64,000 bases of DNA from Brevundimonas sp. G8 (GTDB taxonomy: Bacteria > Pseudomonadota > Alphaproteobacteria > Caulobacterales > Caulobacteraceae), in NCBI RefSeq assembly GCF_902506205.1, contig NZ_LR732816.1:1538106-1602105 (forward strand). Reading direction: 5' to 3'. The position numbers were made by a program, and so were the translations under genes. Positions 34,062 to 42,597 of the stretch are shown here, piece by piece. How positions within the stretch are numbered: position 1 is the first letter of the stretch; each line of letters starts with the position of its first letter. The notes under the pieces are model-generated. The model saw only the letters and a list, made by a program, of their open reading frames with translations, did not search any database and was not told where the DNA came from.

Positions 34062-36743
34062 TCAGGCCAGTCCCTTCAGGCGATACAAGGCTTCCAGGGC
34101 CTCGCGGGGGCTTAGCGCGTCGGGATCGACGTCCTGCATGGCCTTCTCCAGCGGCGAGGGGCCGCGCATCGGCTCCGGCTCGGCGACGGCGAACAGGGGC
34201 AGGTCGTCCAGGCGGGCGGCGGCGGCCTTTTCGCCCTCCAGCCGTGTCAGCACCGAGCGGGCGCGGGCGACGACGGCGGCGGGGACGCCGGCCAGTTTGG
34301 CGACCTGGACGCCATAGGAGCGGTCGGCCGCGCCGGGCGCCGCCTCGTGCAGGAAGACCAGTTCGCCGTTCCATTCGCGCGCGACCATGGACAGGTTGCA
34401 GACGTGGTCCAGTCGCGTCTCCAGCTGGGCCAGCTCGTGATAATGGGTGGCGAACAGGGTGCGGGCGCGGTTGGTCTCGTGCAGGGCCTCGGCCGTAGCC
34501 CAGGCGATGGCCAGGCCGTCGTAGGTGGCGGTGCCGCGCCCGATCTCGTCCAGCACCACGAAGCTCTTCGGCGTGGCCTGGGTCAGGATGGCGGCGGTCT
34601 CGACCATCTCCATCATGAAGGTGGAGCGGCCGCGCGCCAGGTCGTCGCCGGCGCCGACGCGACTGAACAGCCGGTCCACCACGCCCAGCCGCATAGACCG
34701 CGCGGGCACGAAGGCGCCGGCCTGGGCCAGGATCACAAGCAGCGCGTTCTGGCGCAGGAAGGTGGACTTACCGGCCATGTTCGGGCCGGTGACGATGGCC
34801 AGGCGCGATCCGTCCTGGCCCGATCCGTCCAGCCGGGCGTTGTTGGGGGTGTAGGGCGACCCTTGCGCCTTGACCGCCGCCTCGACGACGGGATGTCGGC
34901 CGGCCTCGACGCAGAAGGTCAGGGTGTCGTCCACGACGGGCCGGGTCGCGCCGACCTCTTGCGCCCATTCGGACAGGGCGGCGTGGGCGTCCAGTTCGGC
35001 CAGGGCCTCTGCGACGGCCTGAAGCGGCTGGGCCAGGCGCGCGGCCTCGCGTCGCCAGCCTTCGAAGGTCTCGCCCTCGATGGCCAGGGCGCGGTGGCCC
35101 GCCTGGCTGATCTTGGCGTCCAGTTCCGACAGTTCGACGGTGGTGAAGCGGACTTGGTTCGCCAGGGTCTGGCGGTGGATGAAGGGGCTCTCGGGACCGG
35201 CGCGGAACAGGGGTTCCGCCGCCTTGGCCGAGGTTTCCAGGAAATAGCCGAGGACGGCGTTGTGCTTGACCTTGAAAGGCACGCCGGATTCGGCGACGGC
35301 GCGGGCCTCCAGATCGGCGACCACCCGGCGGCTGTCGTCGCGCAGGGTGCGGGCGGCGTCCAGTTCGGGGCGATAGTCGGGCCGCACATAGCCGCCGTCA
35401 CGCGCCAGATGCGAGGGCTCGTCCACCAGCCCGTCGATCAGATCGGCCTTCAGCCGCGACACGTCCGCCGACAGGGTCAACCGGTCCAGAGCCGAGGCGA
35501 TGCGGCGCGGCTGGCCGGTCAGGGGATCGACTTGCCCGACGAAGAGGCCGGCTACGCCCTCGGCGATCGACAGGCCGATGCGCACCGCCGCCAGGTCACG
35601 CGGGCCGCCACGCCCCAGGGCCAGCCGTCCGACAGCGCGGGCGATGTCGGACGACGCCTTTAGGGCCTCGCGCAGGTCACGCCGCAGATCGCGCCGCTCC
35701 AGCAGCCATTCGACGGCGTCGAGCTGTTCGTTGATCGCCAGGGGATCGCGCAGGGGCCGAGCGATCCGTTCGGCCAAAGCCCGCGCGCCGCCCGAGGTCA
35801 CGGTGCGGTCGATGCAGGCGAGCAGCGATCCCTCGCGCTCGCCGCGCTGGGTGCGGTCGATCTCCAGGCTGGTGCGGGTCGCCGGGTCGATGGCCAGAAA
35901 GCCGCTTTCGCCCAGCCGGCGCGGCGGGGCGAGCGCAGGAACCTTGCCGGCCTGGGTCGTCTCCAGATAGGCGGCGATCAGGCCCAGCGCCGAGACCTCC
36001 GCCTCCTCGAAGGCGCCGAAACCGTCGAGCGCCGAGACGCCGTACAGCCGCTCGACCCGCACGCGCGCGGCCTGGGGTTCGGCGATGGCGCTGGCCAGGG
36101 CCTGGACCACGCCGCCCGAGCCATCCAGAGCGTCACGCGTCGCCTCGTCCGAATACATCCGGTCGGTGACCAGAACCTCGGACGGCCGGAAGGCGGCGAG
36201 GGCTGCGCCCAGATCCTCGATGGCGCAGGCGACGGAATCCACCGCGCCGGACGACAGCTCGACCACGGCGACCGCCGCCCGCCCCTTGCGCACCGCGACC
36301 GCCGCCAGACGATTGGCGCCGCGCGCGTCCAGCAAGCTGTCCTCGGTCAGGGTGCCGGGCGTCACTACCCGCACCACGCCGCGATGGACCACGGCCTTGC
36401 CGCCGCGCTTCTTGGCCTCGGCGGGGTCTTCCAGCTGTTCGCAGATGGCGACCTTGTGGCCCATGCGGATCAGGCGGGCGAGGTAGCCTTCCATGGCGTG
36501 GACCGGCACGCCGGCCATGGGGATGTCCTCACCCTGGTGCTTGCCCCGCTTGGTCAGGGTGATGCCCAGGGCGGCGGCGGCGACCTCGGCGTCCTTGAAG
36601 AATAGCTCGTAGAAATCGCCCATGCGGAAGAAGAGGATGGCGTCCGGCTGGCCGGCCTTGGCCGTTAGATATTGCGTCATGAACGGCGTCGCGCCCTCCA
36701 GCGAAGCGGCGATTTCGGGGGGGTGAGTGACGGGGGCGTTCAT
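34062..36743 (-). CDS. mutS: DNA mismatch repair protein MutS
   Basis: Recognises mismatches and recruits MutL. 893 residues, the size of alphaproteobacterial MutS. Near the N-terminus are TPFMTQYLTAK and FFRMGDFYELFFKDAE, the mismatch-binding Phe-x-Glu block. The ATPase domain has Walker A GPNMAGKSTFLRQ, a Walker B with FVVLDEIGRGTATYDG, and ATHYHELAQLE. The C-terminal helix-turn-helix with DPDALSPREALEALYRLK is the usual dimerisation end. Single gene with its own upstream region, divergent from the cobalamin riboswitch leader. Confidence 0.96.
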   Translation of the reverse strand: MNAPVTHPPEIAASLEGATPFMTQYLTAKAGQPDAILFFRMGDFYELFFKDAEVAAAALGITLTKRGKHQGEDIPMAGVPVHAMEGYLARLIRMGHKVAICEQLEDPAEAKKRGGKAVVHRGVVRVVTPGTLTEDSLLDARGANRLAAVAVRKGRAAVAVVELSSGAVDSVACAIEDLGAALAAFRPSEVLVTDRMYSDEATRDALDGSGGVVQALASAIAEPQAARVRVERLYGVSALDGFGAFEEAEVSALGLIAAYLETTQAGKVPALAPPRRLGESGFLAIDPATRTSLEIDRTQRGEREGSLLACIDRTVTSGGARALAERIARPLRDPLAINEQLDAVEWLLERRDLRRDLREALKASSDIARAVGRLALGRGGPRDLAAVRIGLSIAEGVAGLFVGQVDPLTGQPRRIASALDRLTLSADVSRLKADLIDGLVDEPSHLARDGGYVRPDYRPELDAARTLRDDSRRVVADLEARAVAESGVPFKVKHNAVLGYFLETSAKAAEPLFRAGPESPFIHRQTLANQVRFTTVELSELDAKISQAGHRALAIEGETFEGWRREAARLAQPLQAVAEALAELDAHAALSEWAQEVGATRPVVDDTLTFCVEAGRHPVVEAAVKAQGSPYTPNNARLDGSGQDGSRLAIVTGPNMAGKSTFLRQNALLVILAQAGAFVPARSMRLGVVDRLFSRVGAGDDLARGRSTFMMEMVETAAILTQATPKSFVVLDEIGRGTATYDGLAIAWATAEALHETNRARTLFATHYHELAQLETRLDHVCNLSMVAREWNGELVFLHEAAPGAADRSYGVQVAKLAGVPAAVVARARSVLTRLEGEKAAAARLDDLPLFAVAEPEPMRGPSPLEKAMQDVDPDALSPREALEALYRLKGLA

Positions 36744-36827
36744 GTGGCGACAGGGTGACGGATCGCGCCCGGCGGCTCAAGGCCGTTGAACGGCCCTTGC
36801 ACAGGCTTGTCGCCCCTGCGATAGGCC

Positions 36828-36990
36828 GCGCCAGGCGGTTTAGGGAACACGGTGAGACACCGTGGCTGTGCCCGCAACTGTAGGCGGCGAGAGCGTCGTC
36901 CGTCCGGGGTCTGACGACTTCGGCGCCACTGGGCAACTGGGAAGGCGAGGACGGCGGTTTTTGACCCGCAAGCCAGGAAACCTGGCCGCC
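36828..36990 (+). ncRNA. Cobalamin riboswitch
   Basis: Typical adenosylcobalamin riboswitch elements in order: GGGAACACGGTGAGACACCG, then GCTGTGCCCGCAACTGTA (36865-36882), a GGCGAG segment, CCACTGGG, and the B12 box AGCCAGGAAACCTGGCC (36971-36987). GGCGG at 36834-36838 can close the outer stem with CCGCC at 36986-36990. It lies 160 bases before the btuB-like gene on the same strand. When B12 is plentiful it should shut down receptor expression. A nested hairpin behind it may be part of the expression platform. Confidence 0.92.
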
Positions 36991-37047
36991 AACGTCGCTC
37001 GTCGCTGTCCGGGACCAGGCAGAGGCGCGGGGACTATCTCGTCGCAG

Positions 37048-37093
37048 CGACCCGACCTTGCGCCGTCCAGACCCCTCGCGGTCTGGCGGGTCG
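37048..37093 (+). promoter_or_regulatory. Nested hairpin in the btuB leader, possible expression platform
   Basis: CGACCC (37048-37053) pairs with GGGTCG (37088-37093), and inside it CCAGACC (37067-37073) pairs with GGTCTGG (37080-37086). There is no T-run, so it is not a standard terminator. It lies between riboswitch and start codon and could couple ligand binding to translation. Confidence 0.45.
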
Positions 37094-37152
37094 GCTCGCT
37101 TTGAACGGTCTCTCGCGCGCACTCGCGGGACCGGAAATGGGGATATCGCTCA

Positions 37153-38976
37153 ATGAAGCGTTCCATTCTTCTCTCGACGGCCGCGCTCGCGGCCGCCTTC
37201 GCCGCGCCCGCCTTCGCAGCCGATGACACGACCCAGCTGGACGAAGTCGTCGTCACCGCCACCCGCATTCCCGCCATTGTCGCCGACACGCCCGGCGCCC
37301 GCGTCATCGACGGCGCGACCATCGAAAAGCGCGGCGCGATCTTCGCCGCCGACATCCTGGCCGACGTGCCGGGTCTGTCGGTGACGCGCAACGGCGCGTT
37401 CGGCGGCGTGGCCCAGGTCCGTATGCGCGGCGCGACGCCGGGCAAGACCTTGGTGCTGGTCGACGGCGCGCCGGTCAACGATGCGGCCGAGCCCAACGGC
37501 GCCTATGACTTCTCGGGTTTCGAGCTGGGGGATATCGAGCGCATCGAAGTGCTCAGCGGCCCGCAGTCGTCGCTGTGGGGCTCCGACGCCATCGGTGGCG
37601 TGATTTCCTTCACAACCAAGGAGATCGACGGCCTGCGCGCCGAAGCCGAAGCCGGCAGCTTCGACACTGTGCGCGGTCGCCTGTCAGCCGGCGTGGCCAA
37701 CGAGACCTACGCCTTCAGCGGCTATGTTTCGCACTTCGATACTGACGGCATCTCTGCCGCTGATGAGGCGAACGGCAATCCCGAAGCCGACGGTTTCACC
37801 AGCACCATAGCCGGCTTGAAAGGCCGTTACGCCGTCTCCGACACCGTCAAGTTCGATGGTTCGGCCCGCTGGTCCAAGAGCAAGGCCGATACAGATAACG
37901 GTTTCCCTGTCTCGGATAATGACGACACCTCGGAATCGGAACAATGGTCCGGGCTGGCCCGCGCCAGCGTCAGCGCCTTCGGACTGGACCATCAGTTCAG
38001 TGTCTCGGCTTCAGACATCGAACGCAAAGCCTTCCAGAGCTTCGGAGACTCTGTTTTCGATGCCAATCGTCAGGCCTATCGCTGGCAGGCGAATGGCGAG
38101 ACTGGCGCCGCCACCTATGCCTTCGGCGCCGAACGCGAACAAAGCGAAGGCAGTATCTCGACTGGTGACAAGGTCAGCTTGGGCACAACCTCCCTGTTCG
38201 GCACGGCCCGCTACGAAGTGAGCGAGCAGCTCAGTGTCACGGGCGGTCTGCGTTGGGACGACACCGACGATTTTGGTTCGGAGACGACAGGACGGATTTC
38301 TGCGGCCTATGAACTGGGTGGCGGTTTCATCCTGTCGGGCGCCTATGGCACGGGCTTCAAAGCTCCGTCAGTCAGCCAAGCGGTCTGCGACTTCTGCTTT
38401 TCGTCTGTTCCCTATCCGACCCTGAAGCCGGAGACGGCTGATAGCGTCGAGGTCGCCTTAGGCTGGGCCTCAGCAGACGGCCGGTTCGACGGCCGCGCGA
38501 CCTTGTACCGGCTAAACATCGACGATCAGATAATCTACTTCTCCGACGAAGTGACGTTCGACAGCTATTATGCCAACGTAGACAAGACCCGCACCGACGG
38601 GTTCGAGCTGGAAGGCCGCGCGCTGTTGGGCGGCGGGTTCGACCTGACGCTGGCCTATGCCTGGACCGACGCCGAGGACCGCTCGACGGGCGCTCGCTTG
38701 TTGCGCGTGCCCGAACACGCCGGTTCGGCGACCCTGGGCTGGACGGGCGACCGCGTCTCGGGCGCGTTGACGGTGCGGGCGGAAGGTGACCAGGCCGATG
38801 CCGGCGGGGTTCGCGAGGGTTTCGTCACGGCCAATCTGAACGCGGCCTATGAACTGACCGACCAGGTCACATTGACGGCGCGGATCGAGAACCTGAGCGA
38901 CGAACACTATCAGCAGGTGTTCGGTTACGGAGAGCCAGGACGGTCCGGCTATGTCGGGATCAGGCTGCGCTACTGA
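37153..38976 (+). CDS. btuB: BtuB-type TonB-dependent vitamin B12 receptor
   Basis: Outer-membrane transporter for cobalamin or a precursor, 607 residues like E. coli BtuB. Signal peptide 1-22 (ending PAFA), TonB box LDEVVVTATR at 29-38, plug motifs ADILADVPGLSVTRNG, VRMRGATPGKTLVLVDG and IEVLSGPQSSLWGSDAIGGV, then the barrel, ending YVGIRLRY with a terminal Tyr. The cobalamin riboswitch upstream is the strongest functional evidence. The barrel includes a Cys pair in AVCDFCFSS, unusual for the family. No BtuCDF transport or cobalamin synthesis genes are in the window. Its end overlaps the AKR-like gene by 17 bases, tail to tail. Confidence 0.92.
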   Translation: MKRSILLSTAALAAAFAAPAFAADDTTQLDEVVVTATRIPAIVADTPGARVIDGATIEKRGAIFAADILADVPGLSVTRNGAFGGVAQVRMRGATPGKTLVLVDGAPVNDAAEPNGAYDFSGFELGDIERIEVLSGPQSSLWGSDAIGGVISFTTKEIDGLRAEAEAGSFDTVRGRLSAGVANETYAFSGYVSHFDTDGISAADEANGNPEADGFTSTIAGLKGRYAVSDTVKFDGSARWSKSKADTDNGFPVSDNDDTSESEQWSGLARASVSAFGLDHQFSVSASDIERKAFQSFGDSVFDANRQAYRWQANGETGAATYAFGAEREQSEGSISTGDKVSLGTTSLFGTARYEVSEQLSVTGGLRWDDTDDFGSETTGRISAAYELGGGFILSGAYGTGFKAPSVSQAVCDFCFSSVPYPTLKPETADSVEVALGWASADGRFDGRATLYRLNIDDQIIYFSDEVTFDSYYANVDKTRTDGFELEGRALLGGGFDLTLAYAWTDAEDRSTGARLLRVPEHAGSATLGWTGDRVSGALTVRAEGDQADAGGVREGFVTANLNAAYELTDQVTLTARIENLSDEHYQQVFGYGEPGRSGYVGIRLRY

Positions 38977-39880
38977 TCCGGGCGCGGGCGCCGGCGGTGA
39001 AGGCCGCCGGCGCCTCTAGCGCCAGGGCCGCCCAGTCCAGGTTCGGACAGGGGGCGTGGGCGGCGGCTAAAATGGCGCGCAGTTCGGCGGCTGAGGCGAC
39101 GCTGGCCACGACCTTGTCCACCCCTTTCAGCGCCAGGGCGTAACCCAGGGCCGCCTGCATCGGGTCGCAACGCTGCTCGGCCAGGCGCCTGCGTGTGCGC
39201 GACAGGGCCTGGGCGTGGCTGGCCAGTTCGGCCGGCAGATCGTCGCCGCCCGCGAACAATAGTCCGCCGGCGAAGACCGAAGACAGATGAACCGAGGCGC
39301 CGGTGTCGGCGATGGCTTCCAGCACGCCGTCCTGGGCCGCGCGCTGATCCAGCAGGCTGCACGGCACCTGGACCACATCGGCTTCCAGACGGCGGGCCAG
39401 CAGAGCGGGGCCGTCTTCCAATGTGGCGCAGAAACCAATGCGACGATAAAGGCCGCGATCCTTGAGGCTGCGGGCGCGATCCCACAGGGCGCGACCCTCG
39501 GCGCCGGCCAAGTCAGCGGCGTTGGAAATCAGCAGCACGTCTCCACGCGGCAGGCCCATCCGTTCCAGTGAACGGCGGGCGCGGGCCTCGACCCGGTCCA
39601 CACCTTCGCTGATCGGCACGGTCCGCACCGTCACCTGGAAGGGGGAGGGGAAGGGCCAGGCCTGACCCAGCAGGCGCTCGCCGTCGCCCTCGGGTCGGGT
39701 AGCGATCAGTTTGACCCCGGCGTCCGCCCCCGTTTGCAGCAGGAACCGCATGGCCTCTTCGCGGGCGCCCGACGGCGCGCTCATGAAGGCGCCGGGCGCG
39801 CGCTCGGGCTCTGTCACCACGGCGAGGGCCAGGCGATGGATGGGCGACGACGCCGAAGGTGTGGCGGGAGAATACGACAC
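38960..39880 (-). CDS. Aldo/keto-reductase-fold protein without catalytic tetrad
   Basis: A 306-residue protein that aligns with the aldo/keto reductase barrel: FLLQTGADAGVKLIATRP at the place of the first strands, RRSLERMGLPRGDVLLI as the rSLerL...D helix and strand, and LGYALALKGVDKVVASVAS near the C-terminus. The family tetrad Asp-Tyr-Lys-His is not there: the Asp and Tyr positions fall in IATRPEGDGERLLG, the Lys position in TVRTVP, and the His position in LLISNAA. It therefore probably does not reduce carbonyls. The start is a GTG (39880). A binding or structural role is open. Located beside btuB but on the opposite strand. Confidence 0.72.
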   Translation of the reverse strand: MSYSPATPSASSPIHRLALAVVTEPERAPGAFMSAPSGAREEAMRFLLQTGADAGVKLIATRPEGDGERLLGQAWPFPSPFQVTVRTVPISEGVDRVEARARRSLERMGLPRGDVLLISNAADLAGAEGRALWDRARSLKDRGLYRRIGFCATLEDGPALLARRLEADVVQVPCSLLDQRAAQDGVLEAIADTGASVHLSSVFAGGLLFAGGDDLPAELASHAQALSRTRRRLAEQRCDPMQAALGYALALKGVDKVVASVASAAELRAILAAAHAPCPNLDWAALALEAPAAFTAGARARISSAA

Positions 39881-39974
39881 CCACGCACTTTGACGCCCAA
39901 TGCTTAAGGGACGCTGAGCGAGACCTTAAGCGAACCCTACTTATCCACCGCTGATATGCGCAATCCGGCGAAAA

Positions 39975-40610
39975 TCAGACATCCGCGTCAGGCTGTCGGT
40001 CCGGGTGGGCCGAGGCGAAGGCGGGGTGCGCTTCGGCGGTCGCCTCGATGGCCAGAAGGCGGGGCCAAGGGGACAGGTCCATATTGAACCGGCGCGCCGA
40101 ATAAAGCTGTGGAATCAAATAGCAATCCGCTAGCGTCGGCGCGTCGTCAAAGCACCAGGCGCCACCGTGGCGCGCAGTCAGCGCCTCCAATGCATCGAAC
40201 CCCGGCGCGATCCACTGGGCGGCCCAGGCGTCCACGGTCGCCTGATCGGCCTCGAAGCTCGACCGCAAGGCCTTCAGCACGCGCAGGTTGTTAAGCGGAT
40301 GAATGTCGCAGCCGATCAGGGCGGCCATGGCGCGCACCGCCGCGCGGTCGTTCGCCGCCCTCGGCAACAGCGCTGGCTGGGGGTGGGTCTCCTCCAGCCA
40401 TTCGAGGATGGCCGGGCTCTGGGTGACGATCAGATCGCCGTCCTGAAGGGCTGGGACCATGCCCTGTGGGTTCAGCGCCAGATAGTCGGCCGTCTTCTGC
40501 TCGCCCTTGCGCAGGTCGTGGGCGGCGAGGTCGTAGCCCAGCCCTTTCAGGTTCAGGGCGATGCGGACGCGGTAGCTGGCGCCCGAACGCCAATAGCCGT
40601 GCAGGATCAT
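39975..40610 (-). CDS. maiA: Zeta-class GST: maleylacetoacetate / maleylpyruvate isomerase
   Basis: A 211-residue glutathione transferase of the zeta class, which isomerises maleylacetoacetate or maleylpyruvate. The zeta signature SxxSxRVRIAL appears as YWRSGASYRVRIALNLKG (4-21), followed by NPQGMVPALQDGD and TQSPAILEWLEE with the glutathione gamma-glutamyl site. The start at 40608-40610 gives MILHGYWRSG. Its start overlaps the stop of the FAH-family gene by four bases, so the two are coupled. Together they could complete tyrosine (homogentisate) or gentisate breakdown; the short partner hydrolase favours the fumarylpyruvate type. Ring-cleavage dioxygenase not in the window. Confidence 0.88.
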   Translation of the reverse strand: MILHGYWRSGASYRVRIALNLKGLGYDLAAHDLRKGEQKTADYLALNPQGMVPALQDGDLIVTQSPAILEWLEETHPQPALLPRAANDRAAVRAMAALIGCDIHPLNNLRVLKALRSSFEADQATVDAWAAQWIAPGFDALEALTARHGGAWCFDDAPTLADCYLIPQLYSARRFNMDLSPWPRLLAIEATAEAHPAFASAHPDRQPDADV

Positions 40611-41275
40611 GGCTGGATCTCGAAGCTGAGGGTTTCCAGGCCCTCGACGGTGACGACCACGCGGTCGCCCGGACTGACGGGGCCGACGCCGGATGGGGTG
40701 CCGGTGAAGATCAGGTCGCCGGGCTGAAGCGACCACAGGGCCTGCGCCGCCTCGACGATGCGGTCGGGGTTCAGGATCATGTCGTCCAGCGTGCCCGCCT
40801 GCTTGACCTCGCCGTTGACGCTCAGGCCGATGGCGCCGGCGGGATGAGGCAGGGCGCCCAGGGTGATGGGGCCGCACGGCGCCGACTGGTCGAAGCCCTT
40901 GGCGGCGTCCCACGGACGCCCCGCTTGCTTGGCCTCGGCCTGCAGATCGCGTCGCGTCAGGTCGCAGCCGACGGCCCAGCCGATGATGGCGACGCCGCCG
41001 TCAGCATCCGGCCCGATGGCCGCGACCAGTTCGGCCTCATAATGCAGGTTGGCGGTCGCCGACGGATAGGCCGGGTTCGCCCTGTCCGACACCACGGCGT
41101 CGCCGGGCTTGGCGAAGAAGAAGGGCGTCTGCTTGTCGGGGTCCGACCCCATCTCGCGCGCATGGGCGGCGTAGTTCTGGCCCACGCACAGGATGCGGCG
41201 AACGGGAAAACGCTGATCCGTTCCGACGATCGGCAGCGAAGGGGCGGGGCGGGGCGGGAACAGCCATTGGGTCAT
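40607..41275 (-). CDS. FAH-family hydrolase (fumarylpyruvate hydrolase type)
   Basis: A 222-residue protein with only the C-terminal catalytic domain of the fumarylacetoacetate hydrolase family. Conserved parts: ILCVGQNYAAHAREMG, FFFAKPGDAV, the metal-binding LHYEAELVAAIG, VGCDLTRRDLQ, KGFDQSAPCGP and GDLIFTGTPSGVGP. This length matches fumarylpyruvate hydrolases (NagK-like) and related isomerases, not full-size tyrosine-pathway FAH (about 420). Coupled by a four-base overlap with the maiA-like gene. Substrate is inferred from that pairing. Confidence 0.86.
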   Translation of the reverse strand: MTQWLFPPRPAPSLPIVGTDQRFPVRRILCVGQNYAAHAREMGSDPDKQTPFFFAKPGDAVVSDRANPAYPSATANLHYEAELVAAIGPDADGGVAIIGWAVGCDLTRRDLQAEAKQAGRPWDAAKGFDQSAPCGPITLGALPHPAGAIGLSVNGEVKQAGTLDDMILNPDRIVEAAQALWSLQPGDLIFTGTPSGVGPVSPGDRVVVTVEGLETLSFEIQP

Positions 41276-41411
41276 GCGACCGTTCTAGTGCGGCGAAAAG
41301 CCCGTGGCGAGGGCAGAGACGGGCGCCCATCTGTTGGAACCTCGTTCGCAGTGTGGCGTTGCCAGACGGGGTTCTCTATTCTACCGCCAAGCTTTCAACG
41401 GAGCGCGCATC

Positions 41412-41756
41412 ATGGCCACCACCAAGGCCCGAGAAGACATCAAGGCCGACCTGAAGACCCTCAAGGAGGATCTGAAGACCGGCGCCCGCGAAGAAACCCA
41501 GCGCCTGCGCGAAAAGGCCGCCGAGGCCGAAGCCAAGCTGCGCGCCAAGAGCGACGAAGTGCGCGATCAGGCTCGCGGCTACTACGACGAAGCCCGCGTG
41601 AAGGGCCGCGAATATTACGACGACGCCGCCGAGCGCTTCGACGAAGCCCAACGCTATGTCGTCGAGCGCGTGCAGGAGCGTCCGCTGCAATCGACCGCCG
41701 TTGCGCTCGGCGTCGGCGTCATCCTGGGCATGCTGCTGGCCGGCCGCCGCCGCTGA
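41412..41756 (+). CDS. ElaB/YqjD/DUF883-like membrane-anchored helical protein
   Basis: A 114-residue protein with a long charged amphipathic helix (Ala/Glu/Lys/Arg-rich, for example LREKAAEAEAKLRAKSDEV) and one C-terminal membrane helix (STAVALGVGVILGMLLAG) followed by three Arg. This is the layout of ElaB/YqjD/YgaM-type proteins, which bind ribosomes at the membrane in stationary phase in E. coli. The ATG at 41412 follows GGAG. The stop codon overlaps the next start (TGATG). Together with the following gene it mirrors the E. coli yqjD-yqjE pair. Confidence 0.8.
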   Translation: MATTKAREDIKADLKTLKEDLKTGAREETQRLREKAAEAEAKLRAKSDEVRDQARGYYDEARVKGREYYDDAAERFDEAQRYVVERVQERPLQSTAVALGVGVILGMLLAGRRR

Positions 41757-42166
41757 TGTTCAAGGGAATCGTCAAAAAGCTGGTGGCGACGGCTGTCGTC
41801 GCCGCCAGCGTGTTTCTGGCCGTCGTCTTCCTGGGCCTGACCCTCTTCTATGCGCTCAGCCTCAAGCTGACGCCTCTGGGCGCGGCGGCCGTGACCTTCG
41901 GCCTGTTCGCTCTGGTGGCCCTGATCGTGGCCGTCGTCTTCCTGAAAGGCGACAAGCATGACGAGGACGATGAAGAGGACGAATCGGAAGGCCTGCTGGG
42001 CAAGGTGATCCATATCGTGCGCGAGCGGCCCATCGTGGGCGCCGTCGGCGGTCTGGGCGCCGCCTTCCTCTTGCTGCGCAATCCGGCCCTGGCGGCCATC
42101 ATCGCCAGCATGGTCGCCGACCGCAAGATGGACCAGGGCGGATACGCCAAAAGACGTCGTCGCTGA
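41756..42166 (+). CDS. Phage-holin-like membrane protein (YqjE-type)
   Basis: A 136-residue membrane protein with two adjacent helices near the N-terminus (VATAVVAASVFLAVVFLGLTL and GAAAVTFGLFALVALIVAVVF), an acidic cytosolic segment (DKHDEDDEEDESEG) and a third hydrophobic stretch (GAVGGLGAAFLLL). It resembles the putative holin-like/YqjE family found next to YqjD-type genes. Basic C-terminus AKRRRR. Translationally coupled to the DUF883-like gene by a one-base overlap. No lytic role is expected; envelope stress adaptation is more likely. Confidence 0.72.
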   Translation: MFKGIVKKLVATAVVAASVFLAVVFLGLTLFYALSLKLTPLGAAAVTFGLFALVALIVAVVFLKGDKHDEDDEEDESEGLLGKVIHIVRERPIVGAVGGLGAAFLLLRNPALAAIIASMVADRKMDQGGYAKRRRR

Positions 42167-42277
42167 TCGAATCTGACCGAACGACGGAACGGCCAAGCCG
42201 CGACGACGTTGATGTATCGGACCGACGAACGGCTCTAGGGTCGCCGACGGCAACATCAACTCAGGAGAGCTAAACCC

Positions 42278-42460
42278 ATGATGCGTTGGGCAATTATCTT
42301 CCTGGTCGTGGCCTTGGTCGCGGCCGTTCTCGGCTTCGGCGGCATCGCGAACTTCTCGTTCGAGATCGCCAAATTCGTCGCTGTCGTCGCCATCATCCTG
42401 TTCGTCATCGCCTTGGTGGCCGGCGGACTTCGCGGACGCGGCGGCACGCCCCGACTATAA
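42278..42460 (+). CDS. DUF1328 small membrane protein
   Basis: A 60-residue protein with two membrane helices (MRWAIIFLVVALVAAVLGF and FVAVVAIILFVIALVAGG) and the linking GIANFSFEIAK, the hallmark of the DUF1328/YtjA family. AGGAGAG lies nine bases before the ATG. Members are widespread and unstudied; they are often near stress-related genes, as with the DUF883 pair upstream. A terminator follows directly. Confidence 0.88.
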   Translation: MMRWAIIFLVVALVAAVLGFGGIANFSFEIAKFVAVVAIILFVIALVAGGLRGRGGTPRL

Positions 42461-42481
42461 CGGGCGAAACAATCAGATTGA

Positions 42482-42511
42482 GGGGCGGGACTTCGGTTCC
42501 GCCCCTTTTTT
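42482..42511 (+). terminator. Rho-independent terminator after the DUF1328 gene
   Basis: GGGGCGG (42482-42488) pairs with CCGCCCC (42499-42505), followed by six T residues. Confidence 0.88.
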
Positions 42512-42527
42512 ATGCCTGAAAGCAAGG

Positions 42528-42556
42528 TTGAAAAAGAACTTTACAACACAAAGTAT
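42528..42556 (+). promoter_or_regulatory. Promoter with embedded palindromic operator
   Basis: TTGAAA (42528-42533), 17 bases, AAGTAT (42551-42556) fits a sigma-70-type promoter, 41 bases before the membrane protein start at 42598. The palindrome ACTTT acaacac AAAGT (42538-42554) covers spacer and -10, an ideal repressor site. The winged-helix gene two genes on is the natural candidate to bind it. Confidence 0.5.
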
Positions 42557-42597
42557 ATGGACGATGTTTCTTCATCGGATTTGAGGAGGAGAGACCC

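Noticed and set aside
39941-39949. DnaA-box-like TTATCCACC
   Set aside because: One mismatch and a single copy, no AT-rich unwinding region or dnaA nearby, so no origin can be claimed.
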